NCBI GenBank assembly: GCA_023423835.1
Contig: JAFAEW010000063.1
Span: forward strand, 1 to 31,889
DNA length: 31,889 bases
Direction: 5' to 3'
DNA from: Bacteroidota bacterium
GTDB taxonomy: Bacteria > Bacteroidota > Bacteroidia > Chitinophagales > Chitinophagaceae
This document shows, in pieces, positions 8,745 through 15,969 of the stretch; the stretch's first letter is position 1, and every line of letters starts with the position of its first letter. The position numbers and the translations under genes were made by a program. The notes below the pieces were generated by a model. The model was not told the DNA's origin. It worked only from the letters and a program-made list of their open reading frames with translations, and made no database searches.

Positions 8745-9833
8745 TCAAAACCATCCCCTTCGCTTAAAAATGTAGATCATCAGCAGTGGAATGAGGATCA
8801 TTACCCCCACCGCAATATAAAATCCTTCATTCTGGTGTGCCAGTGGAATAACAGAAAAATTCATCCCGAAAATGCCTCCGATAACCGTTGCCGGAGCCAT
8901 GAGACAGGTAACGATGGCAATAACTTTCATCACTTCATTCAGCCGGAGATTTACCTTATTCATATACAGGTCCTGCAGGCTCATCACCATATCGCGATAA
9001 CTTTCGACCAGATCATTCGCCTGAACAATATGATCGTAAATATCCTTAAAGTACTTCGTAATCCGTTCTTCCAGCAAATCGCTGTCGCTTCTCAGGATGG
9101 CGTTGATGATGTCTCTAACCGGCGCAATATTTTTTCTTAAAATAATCAGCTCCTTTCTGAAGCCGTTTAACTGACCCAGCGAGCGAACGTTGGTAGAACG
9201 AATGATCTCATCTTCCAGTTGTTCGATCTTCCCGCCAAGCTTTTCAAGCACAACATAATACTGATCAACGATGAGATCGATCATGGAGTAGAGCAGATAA
9301 TCGCAGCTCCTTTCCCGCACTTTGGAATGCGGCATTCTAAGGCGTTCCCGGATGATATTAAAAACGTCTTTCCCATTGTTTTCCTGGAAGCTTATGATAA
9401 AGTTGTTTCCAAGTGCAATACTTATCTGTTCGGTTTCAATGGAGGCAGATTTTTCATCGAAATAAAGCATGTTTAACAGGCAAAACAGGATATTACCAAA
9501 TTCATCCATCTTTGGACGCTGACCTTCACTTAAAATGTCTTCCGCAAGAAGGGCATGGATTTCAAATTCGGTGCACAATTTTAAAACATCTTCCTTTCTG
9601 ATGCCTTCAACGTTGATCCAGCTTTTGTCTTTATTGTTTTTATACTTGAATAATTCCTCCACGGTTTTAAGCTCATGCTCTTCAATGAAGCCGGCATCAT
9701 AGTTAAAAACGTAGATACAGACCGGCTGTCCTCCTCCTGCCGTTGTTAATACGCCCGGGGACAGCAAATTTTGATTCGTTTCTATTGCCTCCTTCTCAGC
9801 GGGCAAAACGGTTCTGATCGGTTTATCTCGCAC
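8745..9833 (-). CDS. corA: CorA-type magnesium/cobalt transporter
   Basis: This is a 362-residue CorA-family channel. The C-terminus carries two transmembrane helices with the pore signature GMNF (here IFGMNFSVIP rather than YGMNF) and ends in the basic tail FKRRGWF. The long cytoplasmic domain before it has the acidic and helical pattern of CorA, including a region rich in E/D and the long stalk helix. Family members form pentamers that move Mg2+ across the inner membrane. The start is GTG at 9833: an in-frame TAA lies four codons upstream and no ATG is available before the conserved domain. A weak AGG lies just before the GTG. The gene is divergent from the GH16 gene; the intervening region has a 14-bp palindrome (9890-9903). 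Confidence 0.94.
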   Translation of the reverse strand: MRDKPIRTVLPAEKEAIETNQNLLSPGVLTTAGGGQPVCIYVFNYDAGFIEEHELKTVEELFKYKNNKDKSWINVEGIRKEDVLKLCTEFEIHALLAEDILSEGQRPKMDEFGNILFCLLNMLYFDEKSASIETEQISIALGNNFIISFQENNGKDVFNIIRERLRMPHSKVRERSCDYLLYSMIDLIVDQYYVVLEKLGGKIEQLEDEIIRSTNVRSLGQLNGFRKELIILRKNIAPVRDIINAILRSDSDLLEERITKYFKDIYDHIVQANDLVESYRDMVMSLQDLYMNKVNLRLNEVMKVIAIVTCLMAPATVIGGIFGMNFSVIPLAHQNEGFYIAVGVMILIPLLMIYIFKRRGWF

Positions 9834-9889
9834 CCTGGATACTTATTTTGATAATTGTTTATAAATGCTTTTAGTTGCGGCAATAAACG

Positions 9890-9903
9890 TACTAAATTTA
9901 GTA
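9890..9903. promoter_or_regulatory. 14-bp perfect palindrome between corA and the GH16 gene
   Basis: The bases TACTAAATTTAGTA equal their own reverse complement. The site sits in the 124-base divergent region, 57 bases before corA and 55 bases before the GH16 start. Its core TAAATTTA is one base off the -7 consensus on both strands. It could be an operator for either gene; this is inference. Confidence 0.35.
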
Positions 9904-9957
9904 ATGCGTTAATTTCGTTTTTAAACGGGCGCCTTCATGCCTTGTAAAACATCCGAT

Positions 9958-10779
9958 ATGATAAAACAACTTTCCTTTTTTTTATTAGCGATAGCAATTC
10001 CTTTGCTGTCTTACTGCCAGCATCCCGAAACAATCCAGCAAATCAGGGAATGGAAATTTTCGGTGAATCCTACCTGGCAGGATGAGTTCGATAAAAACGG
10101 ATTGCCTGACAGCTCAAAATGGAGTTACGATATCGGCGGCAGCGGATGGGGAAACAATGAAAAGCAATATTACACGAATGATAAAAATGCTGTGGTAACG
10201 AGTGGAATTCTCAACATCATTGCAAAAAAAGAAGACTTTAAAGGGATGGATTATACTTCTGCGCGCATGGTAACGAAAAATAAAGGTGACTTTTTGTATG
10301 GAAGGATAGAAGTAAAAGCGCAGCTTCCAACGGGACGGGGATCATGGCCTGCCATATGGATGTTGCCCTCCACCAAAAAATACGGCGGCTGGCCAAACAG
10401 TGGAGAAATAGATATAATGGAACAGGTTGGGTATGATGAAAAAAATATCCATTTCAGCATCCACAATGAAGCCTTTAACTGGCCGAAAAACACGCAAAAG
10501 ACCGCTCAGAAAATTATTCCCACGGCTTGTTCCGACTTTCATATATACCGGATGGACTGGACGCCGGATTATATAATGGGATTTATTGACGGAGAGGAAT
10601 ATTTCAACTTTAAAAATGATGGCGAAGGTGCAGCGCATTGGCCATTTGATGAACCCTTTTATCTTATTTTAAACATTGCCGTAGGGGGCAACTGGGGCGG
10701 GCAAAAAGGAATTGATGATTCCATTTTTCCTGCGAAAATGCTGGTTGATTACGTGCGGTATTATTCCCTCGAACCTTAG
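9958..10779 (+). CDS. secreted glycoside hydrolase family 16 (beta-glucanase/laminarinase-like)
   Basis: This is a 273-residue GH16 protein. The catalytic signature E-I-D-I-M-E is at 150-155 (E150 nucleophile, D152, E155 acid/base). Other GH16 blocks are WQDEFDKNGLPDSSKW near 40-55, YGRIEVKAQLPTGRGSWPAIWMLP at about 114-137 and LILNIAVGGNWGG near 236-248. GH16 enzymes cleave beta-1,3 or beta-1,3/1,4 glucans; the fine specificity is not readable here. The start ATG at 9958 gives a clean signal peptide (MIKQLSFFLLAIAIPLLSYC). An ATG at 9937 would add seven residues and is less likely. C20 follows LSY, a poor lipobox, so it is probably a secreted or periplasmic protein rather than a lipoprotein. 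recO begins four bases after its stop, suggesting co-transcription. Confidence 0.93.
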   Translation: MIKQLSFFLLAIAIPLLSYCQHPETIQQIREWKFSVNPTWQDEFDKNGLPDSSKWSYDIGGSGWGNNEKQYYTNDKNAVVTSGILNIIAKKEDFKGMDYTSARMVTKNKGDFLYGRIEVKAQLPTGRGSWPAIWMLPSTKKYGGWPNSGEIDIMEQVGYDEKNIHFSIHNEAFNWPKNTQKTAQKIIPTACSDFHIYRMDWTPDYIMGFIDGEEYFNFKNDGEGAAHWPFDEPFYLILNIAVGGNWGGQKGIDDSIFPAKMLVDYVRYYSLEP

Positions 10780-10783
10780 AAAA

Positions 10784-11524
10784 ATGGCAATAGTAGAGAA
10801 GACGAAAGCAGTCGTTTTGAAGACCGTAAAATACGGCGAATCCAGTATCATCTGTACCGCTTATACCTCGGTATTCGGATTGCAGTCGTACCTCATCAAA
10901 GGAATAAGAAAAAGTACAAAAAGATCAGCGGGAGACAGCAACTATTTTCAACCGGGCGCCATATTACAGATGGAGGTTTATCACAATCCTTTCAAGCAGC
11001 TTCAATTCATTAAGGAATACCAGTGGGCAGTTTTATACCAAACCATTTTCTTTGACGTGGTAAAAAATGCTTCGGTTCAATTTATGATTGAGCTGATTTT
11101 AAAAACCTGCAAAGAGCCGGAGTCAAATTCCGAATTATTTGATCTTATTGAAGATTGTTTTGTGAAAACCGATCAATATGAGCAAAAAGATGTAGCCAAT
11201 ATTCCACTTTATTTTATCCTGCAACTGGCGAAATATCTTGGCTTCCAGATCAGTGGGAAATATGATGAGGAACATAATATCCTCGATCTTGAAGAAGGAA
11301 ATTTTACAGCAATCATCCCTTCTCACACCAATTTTCTGATGGATGAAGATGCATTGATATCGTTCCGGCTATTAACCGCAAACGGACCGGGAGAACTGAA
11401 GGATATTTCACTCAACAGAATCAGAAGGAGAAACCTGCTGTTGGCTTATCAATCCTTCCTGGCATTGCATATAGAAGGATTTAAAGAATTGCGATCATTT
11501 GCCGTGTTGCAACAGATTCTTTAA
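10784..11524 (+). CDS. recO: DNA repair protein RecO
   Basis: This 246-residue protein matches the RecO family. The N-terminal OB-fold begins VEKTKAVVLKTVKYGESSIICTAY and FGLQSYLIKGIRK, followed by the helical C-terminal domain. RecO works with RecR to load RecA onto SSB-coated single-stranded DNA in the RecFOR pathway. The start ATG at 10784 fits the family N-terminus; an upstream in-frame ATG at 10712 lies inside the GH16 gene and is rejected. No CxxC zinc motif is present, as in E. coli RecO. It is the downstream gene of a probable two-gene transcript with GH16 (gap of four bases). Its stop TAA overlaps the stop of acs on the other strand. Confidence 0.93.
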   Translation: MAIVEKTKAVVLKTVKYGESSIICTAYTSVFGLQSYLIKGIRKSTKRSAGDSNYFQPGAILQMEVYHNPFKQLQFIKEYQWAVLYQTIFFDVVKNASVQFMIELILKTCKEPESNSELFDLIEDCFVKTDQYEQKDVANIPLYFILQLAKYLGFQISGKYDEEHNILDLEEGNFTAIIPSHTNFLMDEDALISFRLLTANGPGELKDISLNRIRRRNLLLAYQSFLALHIEGFKELRSFAVLQQIL

Positions 11525-13443
11525 AGGCGGTGCTGCCGGATCTCATCTACCACTGCAGGATCGAGTAAGGAGGTAGTATCACCAATATTTTCCAGCTCGC
11601 CTTCGGCTATCTTCCTTAAGATTCTTCTCATGATTTTTCCGCTTCTTGTTTTCGGAAGTCCGCTTACAAACTGTATTTTATCTGGCTTTGCGATTGGCCC
11701 GATCAGCCGGCCTACGGTTTGATGAATGTCTCTTCTCGTGAGTTCACGGTCATCCTGCGATCCGGTGTAAATGACATACGCATAAATTCCTTGTCCTTTG
11801 ATATCGTGGGGATATCCCACCACTGCGCTTTCCACTACGCCTGTATGCATGTTGATGGCATTTTCAACTTCCGCAGTTCCGATCCTGTGACCGCTTACGT
11901 TTAATACATCATCTACCCTTCCCGTGATCCGGTAATTTCCTTCGGCGTCTTTAAGGGCGCCGTCACCTGAGAAATATTTTCCGGGGAAGGCAGAAAAATA
12001 GGTGTTTTTATATCGTTCGTGATCACCATAGGTTGTCCTGATGATCGAAGGCCAGGGCGCTTTGATACAAAGATTTCCCTTTGTAATCCCCTCTTCGTCG
12101 GGTTGGGCTTCCTTTCCATCCTCATCCATCAAAACCGGCTGAACGCCGGGCATGGGAAGCGTGGCCCAGCTTGGCTTTGCAGGCGTTATACCCGCGATGT
12201 TTGATATCATGATACCCGCGGTTTCAGTTTGCCACCAGGTATCAACTATCGGACATTTTCCCTTCCCGATATTGTTGAAATACCAGTGCCAGGCTTCTTC
12301 GTTGATCGGCTCACCAACAGATCCCAAAACCTTTAAGGAAGACAGGCTCTTCCCCTCAATTGGCGCGGTTCCAAAACCCATTAAACTTCTGATCGCCGTG
12401 GGCGCCGTATAGAGCGTATTTACCTTAAATTTATCTACGATCTCCCAATACCTTCCCGCATCGGGAAAGGTTGGAATTCCTTCAAACATCAGGGAGGTTG
12501 CACCGGCGCTGAGCGGGCCATAAACGATGTAGCTGTGGCCCGTTATCCAGCCAATGTCGGCGGTGCAAAAATATACATCGCCCGGTTGGTACTGAAATAC
12601 ATTCACGAAGGTATAATTTACGAACACCATGTAGCCTCCGCAGGCGTGAATAACACCTTTCGGCTTTCCGGTTGATCCGCTGGTATACAAGATAAAAAGG
12701 GGATCTTCAGCGTCCATTTCCTCTGCGGGACAATCCTTGAGCCCCAGTGTTTCAATCTTTTTTATCTCATCTTCCCACCAGACGTCCCTGCCTTTAATCA
12801 TGCTGACAGGCGTACGTGTGCGGGTGCAGACGATCACCCTTTTCACTTTCGTATTTCCCATGAGCGCATCATCTATCACCTCCTTCAGCGGAATATCTTT
12901 TGCCCCTCGAAATGCACCGTCGCAGGTAACAATGTATTCGATTCCTGCATCATTCAACCGATCGGCGATGCTCTGCGCACTGAATCCCCCAAATACCACT
13001 GAATGAATGGCGCCAATTCTGGCACAGGCCAAAACGGCGATGGCGAGTTCAGGAATCATTCCCATATAAATACAGACGAAATCGCCTTTCTTTACACCAT
13101 TGTTTTTAAGTACGTTGGCAAACTGACAAACCTTGGTGTAGAGGTCTTTGTAGGTTAGCACACGGTGGTGTTCCGATGGATCATTCGGCTCCCAGACCAG
13201 GGCTGGAACATTACCGTTCTTTTCGAGCTGACGATCGAGGCAATTCTCCGTAATGTTTAACCTGCCCCCTTTGAACCACTCAATTTTCGGCTCTTCAAAG
13301 TTCCACTCGAGTACACTGTCCCATCTTCTTCTCCATTGAAAATAGCTAGCTATTTGTCCCCAAAAGCCTTCCGGATTTTCAACACTTCTTTTATACACGC
13401 TTTGGTATTCTTCCAGCGATTTGATCTGGTATGGGTATGACAT
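11521..13443 (-). CDS. acs: acetyl-CoA synthetase (AMP-forming)
   Basis: This 640-residue protein is full length for Acs (652 in Salmonella). It activates acetate to acetyl-AMP and then acetyl-CoA in the cytosol. It has the ATP/AMP P-loop motif YTSGSTGKPKG, the hinge region GRVDDVLNVSGHRIGTAEVE, and the C-terminal catalytic lysine K603 in PKTRSGKIMRR, the residue that protein acetyltransferases inactivate in other bacteria. The N-terminal extension with NPEGFWGQIA and FKGGRLNITENCLDR is specific to acetyl-CoA synthetases and separates it from the acyl-CoA ligase at 22011. ATG 13443 is natural. The gene is divergent from gldA with 109 bases between, and its stop overlaps that of recO. Confidence 0.96.
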   Translation of the reverse strand: MSYPYQIKSLEEYQSVYKRSVENPEGFWGQIASYFQWRRRWDSVLEWNFEEPKIEWFKGGRLNITENCLDRQLEKNGNVPALVWEPNDPSEHHRVLTYKDLYTKVCQFANVLKNNGVKKGDFVCIYMGMIPELAIAVLACARIGAIHSVVFGGFSAQSIADRLNDAGIEYIVTCDGAFRGAKDIPLKEVIDDALMGNTKVKRVIVCTRTRTPVSMIKGRDVWWEDEIKKIETLGLKDCPAEEMDAEDPLFILYTSGSTGKPKGVIHACGGYMVFVNYTFVNVFQYQPGDVYFCTADIGWITGHSYIVYGPLSAGATSLMFEGIPTFPDAGRYWEIVDKFKVNTLYTAPTAIRSLMGFGTAPIEGKSLSSLKVLGSVGEPINEEAWHWYFNNIGKGKCPIVDTWWQTETAGIMISNIAGITPAKPSWATLPMPGVQPVLMDEDGKEAQPDEEGITKGNLCIKAPWPSIIRTTYGDHERYKNTYFSAFPGKYFSGDGALKDAEGNYRITGRVDDVLNVSGHRIGTAEVENAINMHTGVVESAVVGYPHDIKGQGIYAYVIYTGSQDDRELTRRDIHQTVGRLIGPIAKPDKIQFVSGLPKTRSGKIMRRILRKIAEGELENIGDTTSLLDPAVVDEIRQHRL

Positions 13444-13540
13444 GGTAATGAGATTTTGCGAGGCCCAATTTACAACTTCTATCGGTTATATAAAAAGTTG
13501 AAAAAATTTTAATATACAATTTCCCGCAATCTATTAAACT

Positions 13541-13548
13541 TAACTTTG
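13541..13548 (+). promoter_or_regulatory. -7 promoter element immediately before gldA
   Basis: The bases TAACTTTG match TAnnTTTG exactly and end only four bases before the gldA ATG. If used, transcription would start at or within a few bases of the start codon, giving a leaderless mRNA. Confidence 0.55.
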
Positions 13549-13552
13549 CCTG

Positions 13553-14461
13553 ATGTCAATAGAAGTAAAGGGTATCACGAAAATTTACGGGTCCCAGAAA
13601 GCGGTAAATGATATCAGCTTCAGTATTGGTAAAGGCGAGATCGTTGGCTTCCTCGGTCCAAACGGCGCCGGGAAAAGTACAACCATGAAGATTATTACCG
13701 GATTTTTGCCGCCCACTTCCGGCTCCGCAAAGGTTTGCGGAATCGATGTGGTAAAGGATCCGGTAGCCACAAAGAAAAAAACCGGCTACCTTCCTGAATC
13801 GAATCCGCTGTATTACGACATGTATGTGAGAGAATACCTGCGCTTTGTGGGCGGTATCTACCAGGTTGAGCACAACAAATCCGTAGTGGAAAATACCCTG
13901 GATCTGGTTGGTATCAAAGGAGGGGAACGAACAAAAAAACTGGGTCAGCTATCAAAGGGGTATAAGCAGCGGGTTGGATTGGCAGCCGCGTTGATGCACA
14001 ACCCCGAAGTGCTGATTCTTGATGAACCCACCACTGGTCTTGATCCAAACCAAATCATTGAGATCAGAAATGTAATAAGAGAACAAGGCAAAGACAAGAC
14101 GGTTTTGTTCTCTTCGCACATCCTGCGGGAAGTGGAGGCGATTTGCGACCGCGTCATCATCATCAACAAAGGCAACCTTGTAGCCGATAATTCCCTCAGC
14201 GGATTGAGCCGTTCGGGTGCGGAAGATTTTGTGGTAGTTGCCTTTAAAGAAAAAATTCAACCGGAATTACTGCATGCGTTGGCACCGGCGGAATCGGTCA
14301 TCCGTGAATCGGAATTTCAGTGGAAAATACGCACGGCAGATGGAGACAGCTTAAGAAAACATCTGTTGGCACTGGCAATTGGGGAAAACCTCAATATTAC
14401 CTCCCTGCATTCAGAAAAAAATGATTTGGAATCGGTATTCAAATCGCTGACCGAAGGATGA
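13553..14461 (+). CDS. gldA: GldA-like ABC transporter ATP-binding protein
   Basis: This is a 302-residue ABC ATPase. Walker A is GPNGAGKS (35-42), the signature is LSKGYKQR (133-140) and Walker B is VLILDEPT (153-160). The start MSIEVKGITKIYGSQKAV and the segments GYLPESNPLYYDMYVREYL and TTGLDPNQIIEIRNVI closely follow Flavobacterium GldA, which works with GldF and GldG and is linked to gliding motility. Non-gliding Bacteroidota also carry this ATPase, so gliding cannot be concluded. No gldF or gldG is adjacent, so the permease partner is encoded elsewhere. The C-terminal 80 residues are the usual regulatory tail. ATG 13553 sits four bases after a -7 element. It could instead be a general ABC-2 exporter ATPase. 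Confidence 0.85.
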   Translation: MSIEVKGITKIYGSQKAVNDISFSIGKGEIVGFLGPNGAGKSTTMKIITGFLPPTSGSAKVCGIDVVKDPVATKKKTGYLPESNPLYYDMYVREYLRFVGGIYQVEHNKSVVENTLDLVGIKGGERTKKLGQLSKGYKQRVGLAAALMHNPEVLILDEPTTGLDPNQIIEIRNVIREQGKDKTVLFSSHILREVEAICDRVIIINKGNLVADNSLSGLSRSGAEDFVVVAFKEKIQPELLHALAPAESVIRESEFQWKIRTADGDSLRKHLLALAIGENLNITSLHSEKNDLESVFKSLTEG

Positions 14462-14481
14462 CAGCAGCAGGATTTCGGCCT

Positions 14482-14823
14482 TTAGATTCTTTTGCTTTTC
14501 GGAATGGAATTGAAAACAAGATCGTATGAATCATTGATCATCTCCATTAAAATACCTGACTCTATTGATCCATCAATAAGTACCGTATTCCAATGTTTTT
14601 TATTCATGTGATATCCCGGCTGTACCGCCAGGTATTTTTCACGCCATTCAAGAGCTTTCTCCGGTTCGCACTTTACGTTGAAGGAGGTTGGAACAGAGAA
14701 GAGATTGGTAAGCAAAAATATCTTTCCAAATACTTTAAAAACCAGCGTTTCTTCTCCAAAAGGAAAGGATTCCGAAACGCCGGTTTTTGACAAGCAGTAT
14801 GATCTCAAGGTTTCAATATCCAT
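14482..14823 (-). CDS. MmcQ/YjbR family protein
   Basis: This small 113-residue protein has the double-wing YjbR fold signature: GVSESFPFGEETLVFKVFGKIFLL in the first half and PGYHMNKKHWNTVLIDG in the second. These proteins resemble DNA-binding cyclophilin-like folds, but their cellular role is not established. It begins nine bases after the stop of asd on the same strand, so the two are very likely one transcript. Nothing in asd function explains the pairing. It converges on gldA with a 20-base gap. Confidence 0.9.
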   Translation of the reverse strand: MDIETLRSYCLSKTGVSESFPFGEETLVFKVFGKIFLLTNLFSVPTSFNVKCEPEKALEWREKYLAVQPGYHMNKKHWNTVLIDGSIESGILMEMINDSYDLVFNSIPKSKRI

Positions 14824-14832
14824 AACTAATAA

Positions 14833-15828
14833 TTAAGCAGTCACTAATCCGCTATTTAAAAGATATTCTGCAATTTGTACCGCATTGGTAGCAGCACCTT
14901 TTCGCAGATTGTCGCTTACCACCCAAAGGTTTAAAGTTTTGGGTTGCGATTCATCGCGCCGCACCCTTCCCACAAAAACATCGTCTTTGTTATGCGCCGT
15001 TATTGGCATCGGATACAATTGCTTCCCGTTATCGTTTAAAAGCTTTATTCCCGGTGCATTACGGAGAAGATCAATCACTTCTTCTTCCGTGAACTCCCGG
15101 TCCAGTTCCACATTAATGCTTTCGCTGTGGCCCCCGATTACCGGAATTCGCACTGCGGTGGCCGTAATAGAAATCGATGAATCGCCCAGAATCTTTCTGG
15201 TTTCATTTACCATCTTCATTTCCTCTTTGGTATAACCATTTTCGAGAAATACATCAATTTGCGGAATGATATTCAAGTCGATCTGATAAGGATAAACTTT
15301 GGCACCGGCAGTTCCGTTTCGTTCGTCCATCAATTGATCAACGGCCAGCTTTCCTGTTCCGGTCACACTTTGATAGGTACTCACCACGATGCGCTTTATT
15401 CCATAACGCTTCTGAAGCGGATGTAATGCTAAAACCATTTGAATGGTAGAACAGTTCGGATTTGCAATAATCCGGTCATTGCGGTCAATTACGTTGGCAT
15501 TGATTTCCGGAACCACGAGTTTTTTGGAAGGATCCATTCTCCAGGCGCTGCTGTTATCCACCACAACCGTTCCCTGATCCGCGAATTTTGGCGCCCATTC
15601 GAGCGATGTATTTCCGCCCGCAGAAAATAAGGCGATATCGGGACGAAGGGAAACCGCTTCTTCCATACCAAGAACCTTAATTTTTTTGCCATCAAACACG
15701 ATCTCCTTCCCGACAGACCGTTCTGATGCCACCGGCACCAATTCGGTCACGGGAAACTTCCTTTCTGCTAAGATTTCCAACATTTTTGATCCAACCAAAC
15801 CGGTGGCGCCAACTACTGCTAATTTCAT
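14833..15828 (-). CDS. asd: aspartate-semialdehyde dehydrogenase
   Basis: This 331-residue cytosolic enzyme reduces aspartyl phosphate to aspartate semialdehyde with NADPH, the branch point to lysine/diaminopimelate, threonine and methionine. The nucleotide-binding loop GATGLVGSKM is at 7-16, the catalytic cysteine C126 lies in NPNCSTIQM, and the catalytic histidine H234 lies in GGHSESI. The length is normal for the family. It is the first gene of an apparent operon with the YjbR-like gene. A -7 element (15833-15840) lies four bases before the ATG, so the transcript may be leaderless. Upstream are two copies of GAAACGTTTT(T)TTC. Confidence 0.96.
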   Translation of the reverse strand: MKLAVVGATGLVGSKMLEILAERKFPVTELVPVASERSVGKEIVFDGKKIKVLGMEEAVSLRPDIALFSAGGNTSLEWAPKFADQGTVVVDNSSAWRMDPSKKLVVPEINANVIDRNDRIIANPNCSTIQMVLALHPLQKRYGIKRIVVSTYQSVTGTGKLAVDQLMDERNGTAGAKVYPYQIDLNIIPQIDVFLENGYTKEEMKMVNETRKILGDSSISITATAVRIPVIGGHSESINVELDREFTEEEVIDLLRNAPGIKLLNDNGKQLYPMPITAHNKDDVFVGRVRRDESQPKTLNLWVVSDNLRKGAATNAVQIAEYLLNSGLVTA

Positions 15829-15832
15829 TCCT

Positions 15833-15840
15833 CAAAATTA
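15833..15840 (-). promoter_or_regulatory. -7 promoter element immediately before asd
   Basis: The minus strand reads TAATTTTG, an exact TAnnTTTG match, then AGGA, then the asd ATG. The spacing is four bases, as at gldA, which implies a leaderless or nearly leaderless message. Confidence 0.55.
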
Positions 15841-15854
15841 ATGGAAACAAAAAT

Positions 15855-15914
15855 GAAACGTTTTTTCTCAGTTGACATCCATTCGTTTTTCAAGCCCTGG
15901 TGGAAACGTTTTTC
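15855..15914. repeat. pair of GAAACGTTTT(T)TTC direct repeats upstream of asd
   Basis: GAAACGTTTTTTC at 15855-15867 and GAAACGTTTTTC at 15903-15914 are the same except for one T. They lie in direct orientation with starts 48 bases apart, in the 141-base gap between asd and the sulfatase-like gene. A shorter CGTTTTTC lies between them. They may be binding sites or chance AT-rich similarity. Confidence 0.3.
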
Positions 15915-15969
15915 GAAATTCCATGACTTTGAAAAGCAGCCAGGACCGGGCAGATTATTAAACCTCCTT

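Noticed and set aside
8643..9140. 165-residue plus-strand frame after the barrel gene
   Set aside because: It crosses the terminator and is antisense to corA.
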